Shown one piece after another: positions 1 through 11,478 of a stretch of 64,000 nucleotides of DNA. Below the pieces are notes generated by a model. It had not been told where the DNA came from, searched no databases, and saw nothing but the letters and a program-made list of their open reading frames with translations. Position 1 is the first letter of the stretch, and every line of letters begins with the position of its first letter. Source of the DNA: Persicaria tinctoria (Eukaryota > Streptophyta > Magnoliopsida > Caryophyllales > Polygonaceae). The stretch spans positions 19,537,967 through 19,601,966 of the forward strand of contig JBANSL010000004.1 in the NCBI GenBank assembly GCA_037127255.1. Reading direction: 5' to 3'. A program made the position numbers and the translations under genes.

Positions 1-552
1 ATATACTTCATTGAGATAAATTGGAGAGTTTGGTTGATGCATATGATTGAGAAGTTATGGTTTGGTTGTGTTGGAGATTTAGGAGTCTTGATTCCCGAAT
101 TTTATTAAGCACCAGATGACCAAATAATTTCATACCTTATTATTTCTTACCAAGCCCCATTACAACCCCGCCGAATGGAATCTTCTTTGAAGACTTCTAT
201 TGAGCGAAGTCCTCCTGATAATTCTTGTTGCATTTTCATAATTGGTTGCGAAGTGGATACATATTTAAATTGCAATGTTTATGAGATTGTTATGGAATTG
301 AGTTTAGAGTTGATCTACATAGCCTAAACATATTGAGAGTTGAGTGTAAACACATTTTTCCTGTGAGGTTGGATTTATACTGCCTATGCCTATGGATCGC
401 TCATATATGTGTGATGACGTTAAATTCACTTGTCTTACATTGCTACTAAGATGTTGCTATTGACAAAGGCGAAGACTTGAAGGATGTGTTGTGGGTCTTG
501 GTTATTGTTTGGTTATTGCTTGAGGACAAGCAAGTCTAAGTATGGGGTGATT
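1..552 (+). mobile_element. 3' non-coding tail of Athila/Tat-like element A
   Basis: No conserved coding frame is seen. The segment ends in GAGGACAAGCAAGTCTAAG followed by a purine-rich TATGGGGTGA tract. Nearly the same words stand just before the 3' LTRs of the two related elements (near 28935-28965 and 41915-41944), so this is read as the 3' leader and polypurine tract of a third family member whose body lies left of the window. The family assignment rests on that shared terminal sequence. Confidence 0.7.
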
Positions 553-2353
553 TGATGTCTCCAAAGTAGCCATGTCTTAATGCATATTTTAGTTCCATAT
601 TCTTTACATTTTGCATATTTCGGGTTGGGAATATGTCGGATTTATGTAGTATATACTTATTTGTCAGAAATGGAGATCTACATAAGTTTCTGTTTAATAT
701 TGCAGAATATGGAACCATTTCGTGAGAAAACCAAGAAGCAAGAACCGGAGCACAAAGCTACTCGACATCGACTAGACTTAGTCGATCTCGACAAGCCATG
801 TTTAGACACCTGCCAGGACCGAGGAGCCTATGTCGAGAAGCTAAAGACGAAGAACCCGACTTCCGAACCTTTGTCGAGATCGAGTTAGGCTACTCGAGAT
901 CGACAAGACCTCGGAGAAAACCCGGAGTCGAGGAGAGCATGTCGACAAGGGGTCCTCGAGATCGACGAACGCCAGGAGTCATGTCCGAGCTTGTCGAGGA
1001 CCAGCTAGCCGAGACGACGAGCCAAGCCCAGTCGACCAACAATTCTACTCGATCTCGACTAGCCTTACTCGAGATCAAGGAGGACTACAGAAACCGCGTA
1101 ACACGTTTTTGGGAGTTCTACTCGGATTGGGATTCCTTGAGCTCGAAGATTGCCAAGTTCTATCCGATCTATCAACATCTATCATGGAAGGAGAAGATTT
1201 ATCCACTTGAGACACTTTAGATATTATTTCCCTATTTTAGATTTAATTTCATTATAGCTTTTATTTATCTTTAATGTTTTTAGATATAATTTTAGATATA
1301 GATAAAGATTTCTATCCTTGAGTAGCAAGGTTTAGAAGCCTATAAATAAAGCCCATGGGGCTGATTTTTAGTCATTCAATTTCAGAGAGAAGTAAGTAGG
1401 AGAAGTAGAGAGAGAGAGAGAGAGAGAGAGTGAGCGGCCGTTTGGAGTTGTGAAGCGAGAGCGGAATTGGCTTCAAGCGGTTGTAAACTTTGGTTTATTT
1501 TAATGCAATTAGTTTTCTTTCAATCGATGATGTCTGAGGTTGCGATAAAGCGCGAGTAGTCCACCCACTTCTAGGGTTTGGCCGAGCCCGACGATAGCCA
1601 TGCACGCTTGAGGTAAAGATCTGACTTTTATCATGTTTTGAGCATCTACTACTTGTTTATATGTTTATTACCCATCTAATGGAGATCCATGCTAACAACT
1701 TGGATTGTAAACATAAAATCAGTAGAGACAATTAGGGTTTCTTGAATGAGTTGTCTAATTGTTGGAAAAGGCGAAAGCTTGTCCTTTGATGCAATTCACA
1801 TGATTATTTTTTTATCTCTGCCTTATGCATGCTTGGTTATCATTGTTGCAAACCTCAATCTTGGAAGCCTTTTACATTAAGTTTAGTTCGAAATCCCAAA
1901 GCAATTGTTTTTACTTTCTTTCGTTTCATTTTAGTTTCTGTCTCCTCGATATCGAATAGCACTCGTCGATATCGAGTACTGATTCTCGATCTAGCATCGA
2001 TGTAGCTTCTGTGTGCAGGTACTCGACAAAGCCCAACTCGACGTCGACGAAGCCTACTCGATATCGAGTACCCTCTGGTCGATATCGACTACACCCTGTG
2101 CTTGCTGCTGCGCTACGCTCGACTGTCCGATTTTCTGTCGAGTAGCTGTACTCGAGATCGAGGACATCTGTGGTCGGCTTTCGTGAGATTTCTCCGCTGC
2201 CTAGGATCTGCTGACACGCTTCCTTGTGGATCCATCCTGACTTCCCGCTGCTGCATCAGGAGGAGGTCTTGTAATTATTTGCAAGGGACAAAATATGGTT
2301 TGCTGTGATTTATTTATATTTTAATTTGCATACTCGATTTCCTCCTATCAACA
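553..2353 (+). mobile_element. LTR of Athila/Tat-like element A
   Basis: The segment begins TGATGTCTCC right after the polypurine tract and ends CCTCCTATCAACA, giving the TG...CA ends of an LTR of about 1.8 kb. Internal landmarks match the other family LTRs in order: an early block of TCGA-rich palindromes (about 760-1080), CCTATAAATAAAGCCC, a GA run, GGGTTTGGCCGAGCCCGACG, a second TCGA block (1945-2165), and CTTCCTTGTGGATCCATCCTGAC near the end. Short open frames here (for example 798-1220) are by-products of the repeats. It is followed by copia sequence rather than by a primer-binding site, so it is a 3' LTR. Confidence 0.8.
1339..1348 (+). promoter_or_regulatory. LTR TATA box, element A
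   Basis: CCTATAAATA lies mid-LTR, just upstream of a GA-rich run. The same TATAAATAA motif occurs at the same relative place in the other family LTRs (19341, 29569, 36054, 61920), which supports a real U3/R promoter. Confidence 0.6.
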
Positions 2354-2686
2354 GTAAGCACTCTTAGCAGATTCAAGTCTGAACCTGCTGAGAAACACTG
2401 GGTGTCTATGAAATATCTTTTGAGATACTTTCTTGGAACTGCTAACCTGTCTTTGTTATATGTTGAGCACTCCTCCTCTTATGACTTACATGGCTTTGTG
2501 GATGCTGATTATGCGTCAAACAAGGATACTAGGAAATCCATTACCTCCTATTTGTATACATGGCCAGGCAACTCTGTTTCTTGGAAATCCCAGCAGCAAC
2601 CCATAGTTGCTCTCTCATCCACTGAAGCTGAGTACATAGCAGCTACAGAGGCCTGCAAGGAGGCTATCTGGCCTTGCTTCCCTTGA
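2354..2686 (+). pseudogene. Ty1/copia RNase H fragment
   Basis: The translation from 2402 carries copia RNase H signatures: YLLRYFLGT, then GFVDADYASNKDTRKS, then ALSSTEAEYIAATEACKEAIW. These hold the DAD and E-A-E-Y acidic residues of the domain. The fragment begins abruptly at the end of LTR A and stops within the domain after EAIW, so it is a remnant truncated at both ends. A nearly identical copy lies inverted at about 3538-3856. It has no intact start or stop context and cannot make a full enzyme. Confidence 0.85.
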
Positions 2687-3190
2687 GACACGGTGACCTA
2701 GCTATTTAAGCTCGCTTCGGACTCCTAGATGCTCAGATTAGCTCTCTCTCTCTCCTCCATCTCCTCACATACGCTCTCAAAGAGTTTCTAGGGTTTGGGT
2801 TTCCAATCTTCGAGTTCTTCTCGACGGTTGTGAAGACGAAGGTGGTGGTTAGTTTCGGCGATCTCCTGGTGGTGGCGCAGCGTGGCTCCTAGCTTGGGTG
2901 GCTGCTTCCTCCGCGTCTGGAGATCTAGGGTTTGGGAGAATCAAAGAGTTCTTCGATCTCCGGTCATCCCACACAAGGGGATCTTCTTCTCTCCTTATCT
3001 TTGAGGCTCATACATCCTAGATCTAGGGTTTATCTTTGCATTGCTTGATTGTACCCTCTATTGAACAATTACTTAGTGGATTCGACGGATTCTTGAGGCC
3101 CCAAGGACGTAGGCAATCTTTGTCCAACCTCATAAAAATTTTGTTGTAATGCTATGTGTTTATTTCTCTAAGTGTTGCTCTAGGCAGACC
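2687..3190 (+). mobile_element. copia-like LTR or leader between inverted pol fragments
   Basis: Non-coding. CTATTTAAG at about 2700 and a CT-rich tract resemble a promoter start. Near 3095-3125, CCCCAAGGACGTAGGCAATC followed by TTTGTCCAACCTC resembles the R/U5 part of many plant copia LTRs. Exact ends are not defined. It separates two copia polymerase fragments that face each other. Confidence 0.5.
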
Positions 3191-3195
3191 ATAAC

Positions 3196-3957
3196 CTAAG
3201 CAAAGTGGAATCCAAGCCAGTCCGTCATCAGCCGAGAAATGCAAAGATCACCCATGGACATCCTCCAAGTAGAGGAAGTTCCTGCAGAACACAAATTTTT
3301 CATAAGGAACAATTTTAGTGCCAAAATCTGCAGGGTTAAGCTTACCATCAATTTTCTTAACATGTATGACATTATCTTCCACTTTCTCACCAATAAAATA
3401 GTATCTAACATCAATATGTTTAGTACGCTCATGGTACATGGGGTCCCTACAGAGATAGAGTGCACTCTGACTGTCAATGTGCAGAACAGAGGTGTAGTGC
3501 TTCCTCTCTATCACCTTAATGAAGGATTCCTTGTAGCCAGATAGCCTCCTTGCAGGCCTTTGTAGCTGCTATGTACTCAGCTTTCGTGGATGAGAGAGAA
3601 ACTATGGGTTGCTGTTGGGATTTCTAGGAAACACAGTTGCCTGCCCATGTTTACACATGTGAGGTAATGGATTTCCTGGTATCCTTGTTTGAAGCATAAT
3701 GAGCATCCACAAAGCCATGTAAGTCATAAGAGGAGGAGTGCTCAACATATAACAAAGACATGTTAGGAGTGCCAAGCAAGTATCTCAAAAGATATTTCAT
3801 ACATACTCAATGTTTCTCAGCAGGTTCAGACATGAATCTGCTAAGAGTGCTTATAGCAAATGCAAGATCAGGACGAGTACGAATCATAGAGTATATCACT
3901 GAACCTACAACAGCGTCATAAGGGATGGACTTCATAATGTTAAGCTCATCAACACTG
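3196..3957 (-). pseudogene. Ty1/copia RT-RNase H 3' end
   Basis: Read on the minus strand, the order is the last part of reverse transcriptase (MIRTRPDLAFAISTLSRF near 3860), the RNase H core (3538-3856, the inverted twin of 2354-2671), and the RNase H C-terminus at 3248-3514 with DSQSALYLCRDPMYHERTKH and ENPADF-like KLNPADFGTK. At least two in-frame stops interrupt it (after PAEKH and near the HV* at about 3658). It is a dead tail of a copia polymerase, and its own 3' LTR is not recognisable at the expected left side. Confidence 0.85.
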
Positions 3958-4306
3958 GCTAATCTGCAATTTTGATCGCTTGATCAAATGCTTGATAATT
4001 GATGATGATTGATTGAGCATTTGCTTCTGTTTTAGATTGATTTTTGGAGGATATCGATCTTGACTGCATATTCGGAAAAAAATTCGCCCTGATTTGTGCG
4101 CAAGGAAAATATACACAAGTGTTGCCTTCTAGCTCCTCGGGATCCTCCTTCGCCCCGGACACTGCCTAGAAATTCCGGTGTGCAGATCCCTGCAAATCAA
4201 AGGAAGAAGAAAGCCCCAACTGCTTCCCCGAAGGCGACGCCGCCTGCACCTCCTCCGGCGCCACATCTTCTTCTTCGTTCACGATGCAGAGGACGACTTG
4301 GGATTT

Positions 4307-4657
4307 CTACTTCCGAAGCCCATCCGCCATTTCCATCCCAATCTTAGGCAATTTGATTTGAAGAACGGAAGCCACCACCGACCCCTTAAACACTGCGTTG
4401 GCCCTGGCAACCTCCGCTTCTCCGGCGTTGCCGCATCCACTTCTCTCCCGCCTTATCTCCTTTAGCATTGTCGCTACGTCCTTCATCGTCGGCTGATCCG
4501 CCGGAGAGGGATTCACGCAGAATAACGCAACTCCGAGCGTCTGCGCCATATCGCCGATCTCTGACTCCAGCCGACCTTGCAGAGTCGGTTCGAGAACATC
4601 CTCCGCCACGCCTCTTCTCTGCCGCAGAAGAAGAAGAAGAGCGAAAGGTCTGCACAT
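4307..4657 (-). pseudogene. LRR receptor-like kinase C-terminal fragment
   Basis: The minus-strand product ends with the C-lobe signature of plant leucine-rich-repeat receptor kinases: EDVLEPTLQGR, MAQTLGVALFCVNPSP, and DQPTMKDVATMLKEIRRER, followed by a variable tail to a stop at 4307. In intact proteins the whole kinase fold and an LRR ectodomain precede this. Here upstream sequence changes at once to a TTTTTTTTTATTAATTA stretch. The surviving piece is about one tenth of a normal gene. The motif resembles subfamily XI LRR kinases, and that subfamily call is an inference. It was most likely captured or stranded by a transposon. Confidence 0.8.
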
Positions 4658-4769
4658 CTTTTTTTTTTATTAATTACGAAATCGGCCCGGATGTTTTTAA
4701 AAGCACGGATTGGCCCATATATTTTATGTAATTACAAAAAGTGGCTTAAGACTTTTATGGCTGCAAATA

Positions 4770-5095
4770 CATCCCTGAAGATGACATGTGGATATAAATT
4801 ATATCATCCCCGAAGTGGTGATATTATACAAACTATATCACCCCCGAAGTGGTAGTAATGTCCCCTAAAGATGACACGTGGATATAAATTATATCACCCT
4901 TGAAGTTGTGAGTAATATCGCAATCCCTAAAGCGGATAAATTAAACTAATTTTAATTCATGAAGTGATTAAATCAATCATATTTGTAAAATCCCCTTTCA
5001 ATCCCTGAAGCGATTGGATCAATCGGTCGTATCCCCTGAAGTGGATGTTATTTTATTATATCCCTAAAGTGATAAACAATCAATATCATCCATAT
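4770..5095 (+). repeat. degenerate CCCTGAAGTGG repeats
   Basis: Variants of ATCACCCCCGAAGTGGT, ATCCCTGAAGCGATT and CCCCTAAAGATGACACGTGG recur roughly every 30-60 bp. The core is CCC(C/T)(G/A)AAG(T/C)GG. It is an old, diverged short-period repeat with no coding content. Confidence 0.65.
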
Positions 5096-5525
5096 AGCGA
5101 TGAACAATGATTATTCTTTATTTTGTTATTTTTTATTTGCATATTATATTTTTATTATTCATCTGTCGAAATAGATGATTATATATGTATGCGTTGCTCA
5201 TGTAAGAGGTACGACAACTTTCCTTGATTGATTAATTAAATCGATTAATTAGGATTTCAAATGTTTAATGCAGGGTAGATAAGGATGGATAGAATTATGT
5301 TATATGATATATTTTTTATATAACCCTTTATTATAATTTATTAATATTTTGTTTTGGTGATGGGTGGTGTCATGTGAGTGATTTATCCACTGATACATAC
5401 CAGGATATTGTGGTAAAAGATTGAAATCTAATTGGTAGTGAGTCTATATATGTTAGTGAACCGGGCTAAAAAGTCGGTCCTCACGGGTTTGTACCGCAAT
5501 TTTGGTTTTTTACCGGAGCGCACCC

Positions 5526-5526
<1 letters not shown>

Positions 5527-5611
<85 letters not shown>
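5527..5611 (+). repeat. (GT)n microsatellite
   Basis: About 42 uninterrupted GT units. The open frame across it encodes only alternating Cys-Val and is not a gene. Confidence 0.98.
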
Positions 5612-5614
<3 letters not shown>

Positions 5615-8399
5615 GAGTTGATCTCTTAAATTAAATATTGATTATCATGTTTTAATTGCTAATTACAAAATGACGTTATTGATTGCACATATAGATTTTA
5701 TATAGTAAATCATGTCATAGTGCTAATATACTTTGATATATAAGAATTTAGAGCACTGATAAATCATGTACGAATGGGGGTTGACGATGCATATAGATAT
5801 GATTATTGTGTAAATTGACCATATATTGAACAAATACATGATAAATGATATCTAAATGAATTGATACATTGATAAGTTGATGAATAAATAACGTCATCAT
5901 GCACCAACTAAAATATTAGACCCATATTTGCAGTGATGAGCTAAGATGATATTGTTGATTCCATCTTGTATTTGTAACTATTTGATTCATATATGATTTG
6001 TTTCATAGAAGGTGAAATATAAACTCCTGAAGTGGTTAAACTTGTTTAATTCCTGGTCATCAGAAGTTGACATTATTTATGTGCCATGAAGTTGATTTGT
6101 ATATAACTTAAATTGCATGAAATTGAAATTTGAGATAGTTATTGAACCTGTACTATTTGTGAATGATAGTGTTTATTGAAACAAATGATAAATATCGGAA
6201 TTGGTATCCACCTGAAGTAGCCGAATAAATTTTAATTATGTTTAGTATATTTTTTTTTTGAGATTGCTTTTGTTATTTACTTGTGAGGTGTATATATCTC
6301 AATTTACTTTTTGTAGTATAAATTCAAAACTCAAGCTGTTTCAAGAAGAAACAACTTGTTAAGAGTTTTTTATGCCATAAACATATGTGGTTTTATATTG
6401 ACAAGGATTATTTGTGTCATTATTGTTAATAAAAGATATCTATTGAATGAAGGAGCCTAAATGATCCAACACCTTTGATTATGTAAACTCTGTCATTTTT
6501 GGTTTGTTATTAGTTCAATTTGGGTATTTTAAGTTACATGGAATCTTTATTTTATTTATTTGATTTGATTTGCATTTTATGTATATGAATATGCATTGGA
6601 AATGTTTATTGAAGAAACAATTATGAGTAGATAATGCCAATTTTATTCAACAAATGATGATTTGGGAGAAGAGTTTGAAGCACATCCTTGTTAAATTGTG
6701 TGAAATTGATAAAATTAGTTCACGAGAGCTCGAAGACTCTTTATTTTGTGATCTTGTTCTTAATATACTTGGGTATGGTAGAACTCAAATAAATAGCTAG
6801 CTAAATGATCAATGGTTCATAACAACCTCTTTTATTGCCAGATGCAATATATATTGTTACCTCTAGCAGAGGACATAAAGAGGATACGGTGCGCGCAACC
6901 GTTGTTAGGATACTGGTCATAATTTTGACAATGATTATAGATAATCATGTATGAGTCGACTCCCACATCAAGGAGAATGTGGAAGAACAAGTCAAAGTTA
7001 ATGGTTTGCCTAATTTGGATTTGTAATCTCCCAAACTGTGAATGAATCATTGTATGAAAATGATGGAATGGCTTAGAGCTTGGTATCTGATGATATGAAA
7101 CACCTGAAGTTTTCTGGATGAAAATAACTAATGAGTAATTGTATAAAGTCTATAGTTGACATAATTAAATCTTATACATAGCTCCAGAATAGCATTAAAA
7201 TTAGTCCTCGAAGGCCTATTGATATAATCAAGCAGTAAACTCATATAAGAAAATGGCTCTTGAAGAGCGTCAAAACACTCTAAAAGGGAATGAGTGATGC
7301 CATATAAATTGGGATCATAAAAGCCAATGGAGGACTAATAATTGCCAAAGCAGTGGCTTTCCCCTAGTTGAGGATGTAAAAAAAGTGGTTCCAACATTAA
7401 ATAGATTACCCCTATTGGCAATACGGATGTGATATGGAAATGTTATCAATGAAATTGATATGTTGGATAAATGAGCATTGAGAAGTTGACGATTGAATCG
7501 ACCAAGTGAAGTCGTTACTTATGCGATTATCATTTAGGACAATGCTAATGCATGGATTGACCCAATAGAGTCGTCAATAATAGCTAACAAGCAGACATGA
7601 ATATCAAGAAATTGATTCGATTTCGGTCAACAATAGAATAAATTCTCCTTCTTGTAATTTATCTCGAGTAGAGAGTTTGATATTTACATGTTCAGTATAG
7701 GCAACGAATTCTCCCTATATTACACTAAGTTGTTGTAAATCAAGAAAGTTGATGTATATGGAGGATTGAGTCCCCATAGATGATCAAATACCTAGAGTTT
7801 ATCACAGATGATAAAATACTCGGTATTTAGGGGGAGAGGAAAAGGAGATCAAGAAGCAATATATTGCATGGAAGAGAAGTAAACCAATGCATTAGCATGA
7901 TTTAGATCGAGGTTCTAGTAGTAACTTCAAACAATGGTGATATGTCCACTAGTATAAAACTCTTGAAGAGATTTCATAAACGTTGACAATGTTAGAACTG
8001 ATTATGGGTTGTCTTGAAATTATCAGATCCTTGATTATTGTTCATGGCATAGATCTAAGTTTGCACTTGAAATTTTTGATAAGAATAATTAGAGCTTTTG
8101 GACGCGTAGCTCCAATATTGAAGATGTGAAATCATTTGATTAGGAATGAATGTCCTTATAAAACGCTAAGAGCGTAATGCGATTGGTTTATTGAATAATT
8201 CATAAGATATTAAATATGTGGAGGATTAGTTGGGAATTAGTTGAAAGCTCTAAAAATATCTTGACCTGTAGTTCGAGTGTACAAAGAGAGATGTATTACA
8301 ATGTGAAGACAGATGATCTTTTCATCTTTGATTAGATTGTGAAATGTTATTAAGTCCAAAAGTACCATATCTTTATAAAATTGGTGATTTATATGCTAA

Positions 8400-8951
8400 A
8401 TTAAGGGGGAGAAAAGTTGTACTCTTTTCCTTAATCTTAGTTTTTATCCCACTGGGTTTTTCCAAGGTAAGGTTTTTAACGAGGCAACTTAAGCACCATT
8501 TAATACATCAGATCCCCCAGATCAACAATGAAAAGCACACTAGGTCCTGAAGCACCTTATGCTTGTGCATCCAAAGCAGCTCAACACCAATATATGGAAG
8601 TCAAGCGCGTCAAAGTCAATCACGAAGATATTCCAGGTTATACACATCAAAGATAATGTTGAGATTCGGCCATAAGCTCATGAAGACGGCGACATTAAGA
8701 GGAATGAGAAGAATTCGAGGAGGATGTTGAATTCAGGGGGAGTATACATGCACTTCACTCTTTTTCCCTTTAATCAGGTTATATCCCACTTAGTTTTCCT
8801 GACAAGGTTTTTAATGAGACAGAACAACAAGAGCATACATAGAAGGTTGCACTCTTTTTCCCTAAGCTATGGTGTTGTCCCATTTGGGTTTTCCTAGCTA
8901 AGTTTTTAATGAGGTAGTCAGCGGAATAAAGATTGTACATCCAAGGGGGAG
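8400..8951 (+). repeat. three tandem copies of a copia 3' leader unit and polypurine tract
   Basis: A unit with the pattern ACTCTTTTCCCTTAATC, then TATCCCACTGGGTTTTCC, then AAGGTTTTTAATGAGGCA appears three times (about 8420, 8755 and 8850). Each is preceded by purine-rich AGGGGGAG. Such repeated leaders are familiar in front of plant copia 3' LTRs. The last tract, CCAAGGGGGAG, abuts the LTR. Confidence 0.7.
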
Positions 8952-9297
8952 TGTTATAATATTATTATATATGGATGTAAAATATGTATATTTACTTAGA
9001 TAGCGTTTTACCTTTTTGATAAAATCTTTTACTTGGAGGCCAAAGAGATTACTTCTATATATATTGTATTTGGTGGATTGCCCAGGACACACAATTGAAT
9101 ACAATTTCTTATTCTCCTCTTGATTCTTATAGAGTTTTACCTTTTAGATAAAATCTTATACTTGGAGGCCAAGGCGATTACTTTTATATATATTGTATTT
9201 GGTGGATTCCCCAAGACACAGAATTGAATACAATTTCTCATTCTCCTCTTGATTCTTATGTTTTATTATATTCTTCAATTTTTTAGGAATAACACAC
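8952..9297 (+). mobile_element. copia 3' LTR with internal duplication
   Basis: TGTTATAATATTATTATATA follows directly on the polypurine tract and the segment ends near AATAACACA, consistent with TG...CA. About 127 bp is duplicated in tandem: GTTTTACCTTTT(T/A)GATAAA and ACTTGGAGGCCAA(A/G) occur at about 9005 and 9132, and both copies end with CTCCTCTTGATTCTTAT. The matching 5' LTR is not visible. Confidence 0.7.
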
Positions 9298-10219
9298 AAA
9301 AAATGTATATTTATTTGTCGTGGTACATGATTAGATCTGCATAATTAAGTATATATGGAGTGCTAAATCCGTTCTATAGAGAATGTCTCTACCTTTTCTC
9401 TAAAACTCGTCCATAGTATAGCCCCATCAATCTCAAAATCCCTTATTTGGTATCCGATCATTGTCATCCTTCCCAAATTAATCTAATTCTTGGCCATATA
9501 ATTACTCCTCACATCTTTAATTTTCAGATCTTGGAGTCGGTTTTTGCCATTTCTAGCAGCTGTCTTTCCCAAATCGTGTTTCGCCGTTCGACGTGGGGTG
9601 TTGTGGTCCTCGTCCTTGCAGGAATGGGCTCTTTCTCCAACTGGCCGATGTTTGCCCAACATTCGGGGTGGATGTTGGAGGTGCTGGCGTTGTCATCCCC
9701 TTCATCGTCCACTCCCTTCATCATACCCTTTGTCTTTACGTGATTTGGGGCTTTTTCAATTTTCAAACCCTAGTTCCCCTAATCTTCTGCCACGAGGCTC
9801 AGTTTTGACATTTTTTTTCTACGTGTTGTCGAGCCCTTGTTCTCTGATCTCGCTTGCAGTCAGATGATTTTGGTTTTCTTTCATCTTGTCTGGATTCGGA
9901 CGCTTTCCCACTCCTCTTTCTCGTCCGCCTTCCATGGGTTTCGCAGGTGGCTGGTGGGCATCTCCTGTCTATATCCGTCTTCGCACCCCTGGTTCATCGT
10001 CGTCGCTGGTGGCTTTTCAGGCTCTTGGTTCCTGGTGATGTAACGTCGGGTGCTTTGGCTTCTCAGGCTAGCGTTGATAGCTCAGATTCATTCCTGCCAT
10101 TTTAGGCCTTTGGTCTTCCTTGGGCCCGGTTGGCCCGCAAGTGATGCTCTTGCCCCAACTAGATTGTGCTTTGGGCCCAAGTATATTTTGCTTGGGCCCG
10201 AGGCATCCCGGGTAATTTA

Positions 10220-10309
<90 letters not shown>

Positions 10310-10740
10310 CAATACCCGAAAGGGTTGAAACCGAATCCCGAAAGGACTTATTTTAATACCGAAAGGGTCTCGTTGTGCGTCTTACAAGGGTGGTTCTCGA
10401 CAGCGAGGTTGGTTGTTCTTGGCATTCCTCTCATGGGTTGGGGCTTTGGCATCCCGTGCCGGGTCTAGCTAGGGTCGAGGCTATGTGTATCAAGGTGACT
10501 CCGCGTTACAGAAATTTCCTTGAAGGATCGTCTTCATTGCCCACATGGACTCTTGATTTACCTATTGCCAGCGGTGTTAGTATGTGTCACAGTTGGTGCT
10601 GCTTGGCATCGACTCTTAGTCTATGTTGTCCCCAGCTTAGTCGGGTTAGGTTCGCGTGTTTGACTTTGTTTGTATTGCATCTCTAAAGGTGTCGGGTTAG
10701 TCCGACCCTCAAATTATTTCCAAATTAAAAAATTGTATAT
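9298..10740. other. no recognisable gene; unidentified repetitive DNA
   Basis: Several overlapping open frames (9447-10105, 10375-10686) lack any family signature and have Cys/Ser/Phe-rich content typical of chance translation. The text CCCGAAAGGGTTGAAACCG recurs in variants at 10314-10365. I see no domain, tRNA or terminal repeat. Confidence 0.5.
10210..10306 (+). repeat. (TAAA)n/(TAA)n microsatellite
   Basis: A run of AAATAAATAA passes into more than 25 near-perfect TAA units, interrupted once by ACTT. Confidence 0.97.
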
Positions 10741-11110
10741 TTATTTTTGGGGCAATTTTGGATTGTCCATAAAAGTTGCCTTAATCAGAAGAGTGTCCAC
10801 ACTTTTGAAGAAATTGGCAAACTGTTCATCCCCTTTGCCCCCCCCCCCCCATTGTGCCCCCTCGCGTGTCCAGTTTTTTTTCCCTTTGCGCGTCAGCATT
10901 TTTTTTTGTGCAAATATAACTTGATGTTGTGCAAATATATCTTGAAGTTGTGCACATACAACATTATGTTGTGCAAATATAATAATTTTTTTTCGCCAGC
11001 TCTTTTTTTTCTTTGTTTTTAGCACTTTTGTTGTGCAAATATAACTTTATGTTGTGCACATATAAAATTATGTTGTGCACATAAAAGATTGTGTTGTGCA
11101 AATATAATAT
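10741..11110 (+). repeat. MULE-like relic with TTGTGCAAATATAA repeats
   Basis: GGGGCAATTTTGGATTGTCC followed by GTGTCCACACTTTTG resembles the terminal text of the large MULE at 42571 (GGGGAATTTGC..., GTCCACGTTTTGGGAC). A C-run and CCCCTCGCGTGTCC follow. Then TTGTGCA(A/C)ATATAA recurs about nine times between 10908 and 11105. Similar words occur within the MULE and after 62840. The relation is inferred from shared vocabulary, not from an alignment. Confidence 0.4.
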
Positions 11111-11229
11111 TTACATTATATTTTCTTAAACAACCTTATGGAAAGGATATGCACATGCATTTATATTTTAAAACTGCACTAATATATCTTATTATTAAAC
11201 ATTTATTAGAAAACTTTGCAAATTACTAG

Positions 11230-11290
11230 AATTATTATAAACTTTAGCCAATGCGAGATTCGAACCCACGTATTGGAGGTGCAAGAAATA
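11230..11290 (-). other. possible tRNA-derived (SINE-like) B-box remnant
   Basis: On the minus strand CGTGGGTTCGAATCTCGC matches the T-arm/B-box consensus GGTTCGANTCC. No convincing A box or acceptor stem is seen, so it is not a functional tRNA gene. Confidence 0.25.
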
Positions 11291-11400
11291 ATATTTGAGA
11301 ATATCTAGGAATAAAAATTGAATTTGCAAATTCTAGTAAACATCATTATCAAATAATGCTAAGAAATCTTGCAAATAAACATTTTATTAAATATATGTAC

Positions 11401-11478
11401 CAATTCACAACTGCATGAATTTGCTGCCCAATCCCAAACACGAATATTACCATTTTGGTCCCCAAATATCAATTCAGT
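11401..11478 (-). pseudogene. LST8-like WD40 exon fragment
   Basis: A 78-bp minus-strand exon is flanked by TATCGCAG (acceptor) and GTACAT (donor). It encodes [20 protein letters not shown] and then SCSCEL. This matches the WD40 repeat of plant LST8, the TOR-complex subunit also called G-beta-like, where the usual text is [17 protein letters not shown]. Only one exon is visible within several kb and intron-like sequence flanks it. It is therefore a captured or stranded genomic piece, not a gene. The S-to-F and L-to-W changes fit relaxed constraint. Confidence 0.75.

Larger units (their letters stand above)
4658..8951 (+). mobile_element. heavily degraded copia-type element body
   Basis: More than 4 kb contains no conserved reading frame longer than about 70 codons. 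It is assigned to the element whose 3' LTR begins at 8952, because the last part (8400-8951) has the typical pre-LTR layout. The first 450 bp hold degenerate repeats (see 4770-5095). Rare coding-like words remain but none supports a domain call. The 5' LTR was not located. Confidence 0.4.

Noticed and set aside
798..1220. 140-codon open frame rich in Arg, Ser and Thr
   Set aside because: It lies inside an LTR and is created by the TCGA repeats; the opposite strand is open too.
5432..5629. Open frame of 65 codons with a long Cys-Val run
   Set aside because: It is the GT microsatellite read in frame; no protein signature.
9447..10105. Overlapping frames of 60-107 codons
   Set aside because: Three overlapping frames with chance-like composition and no domain words.
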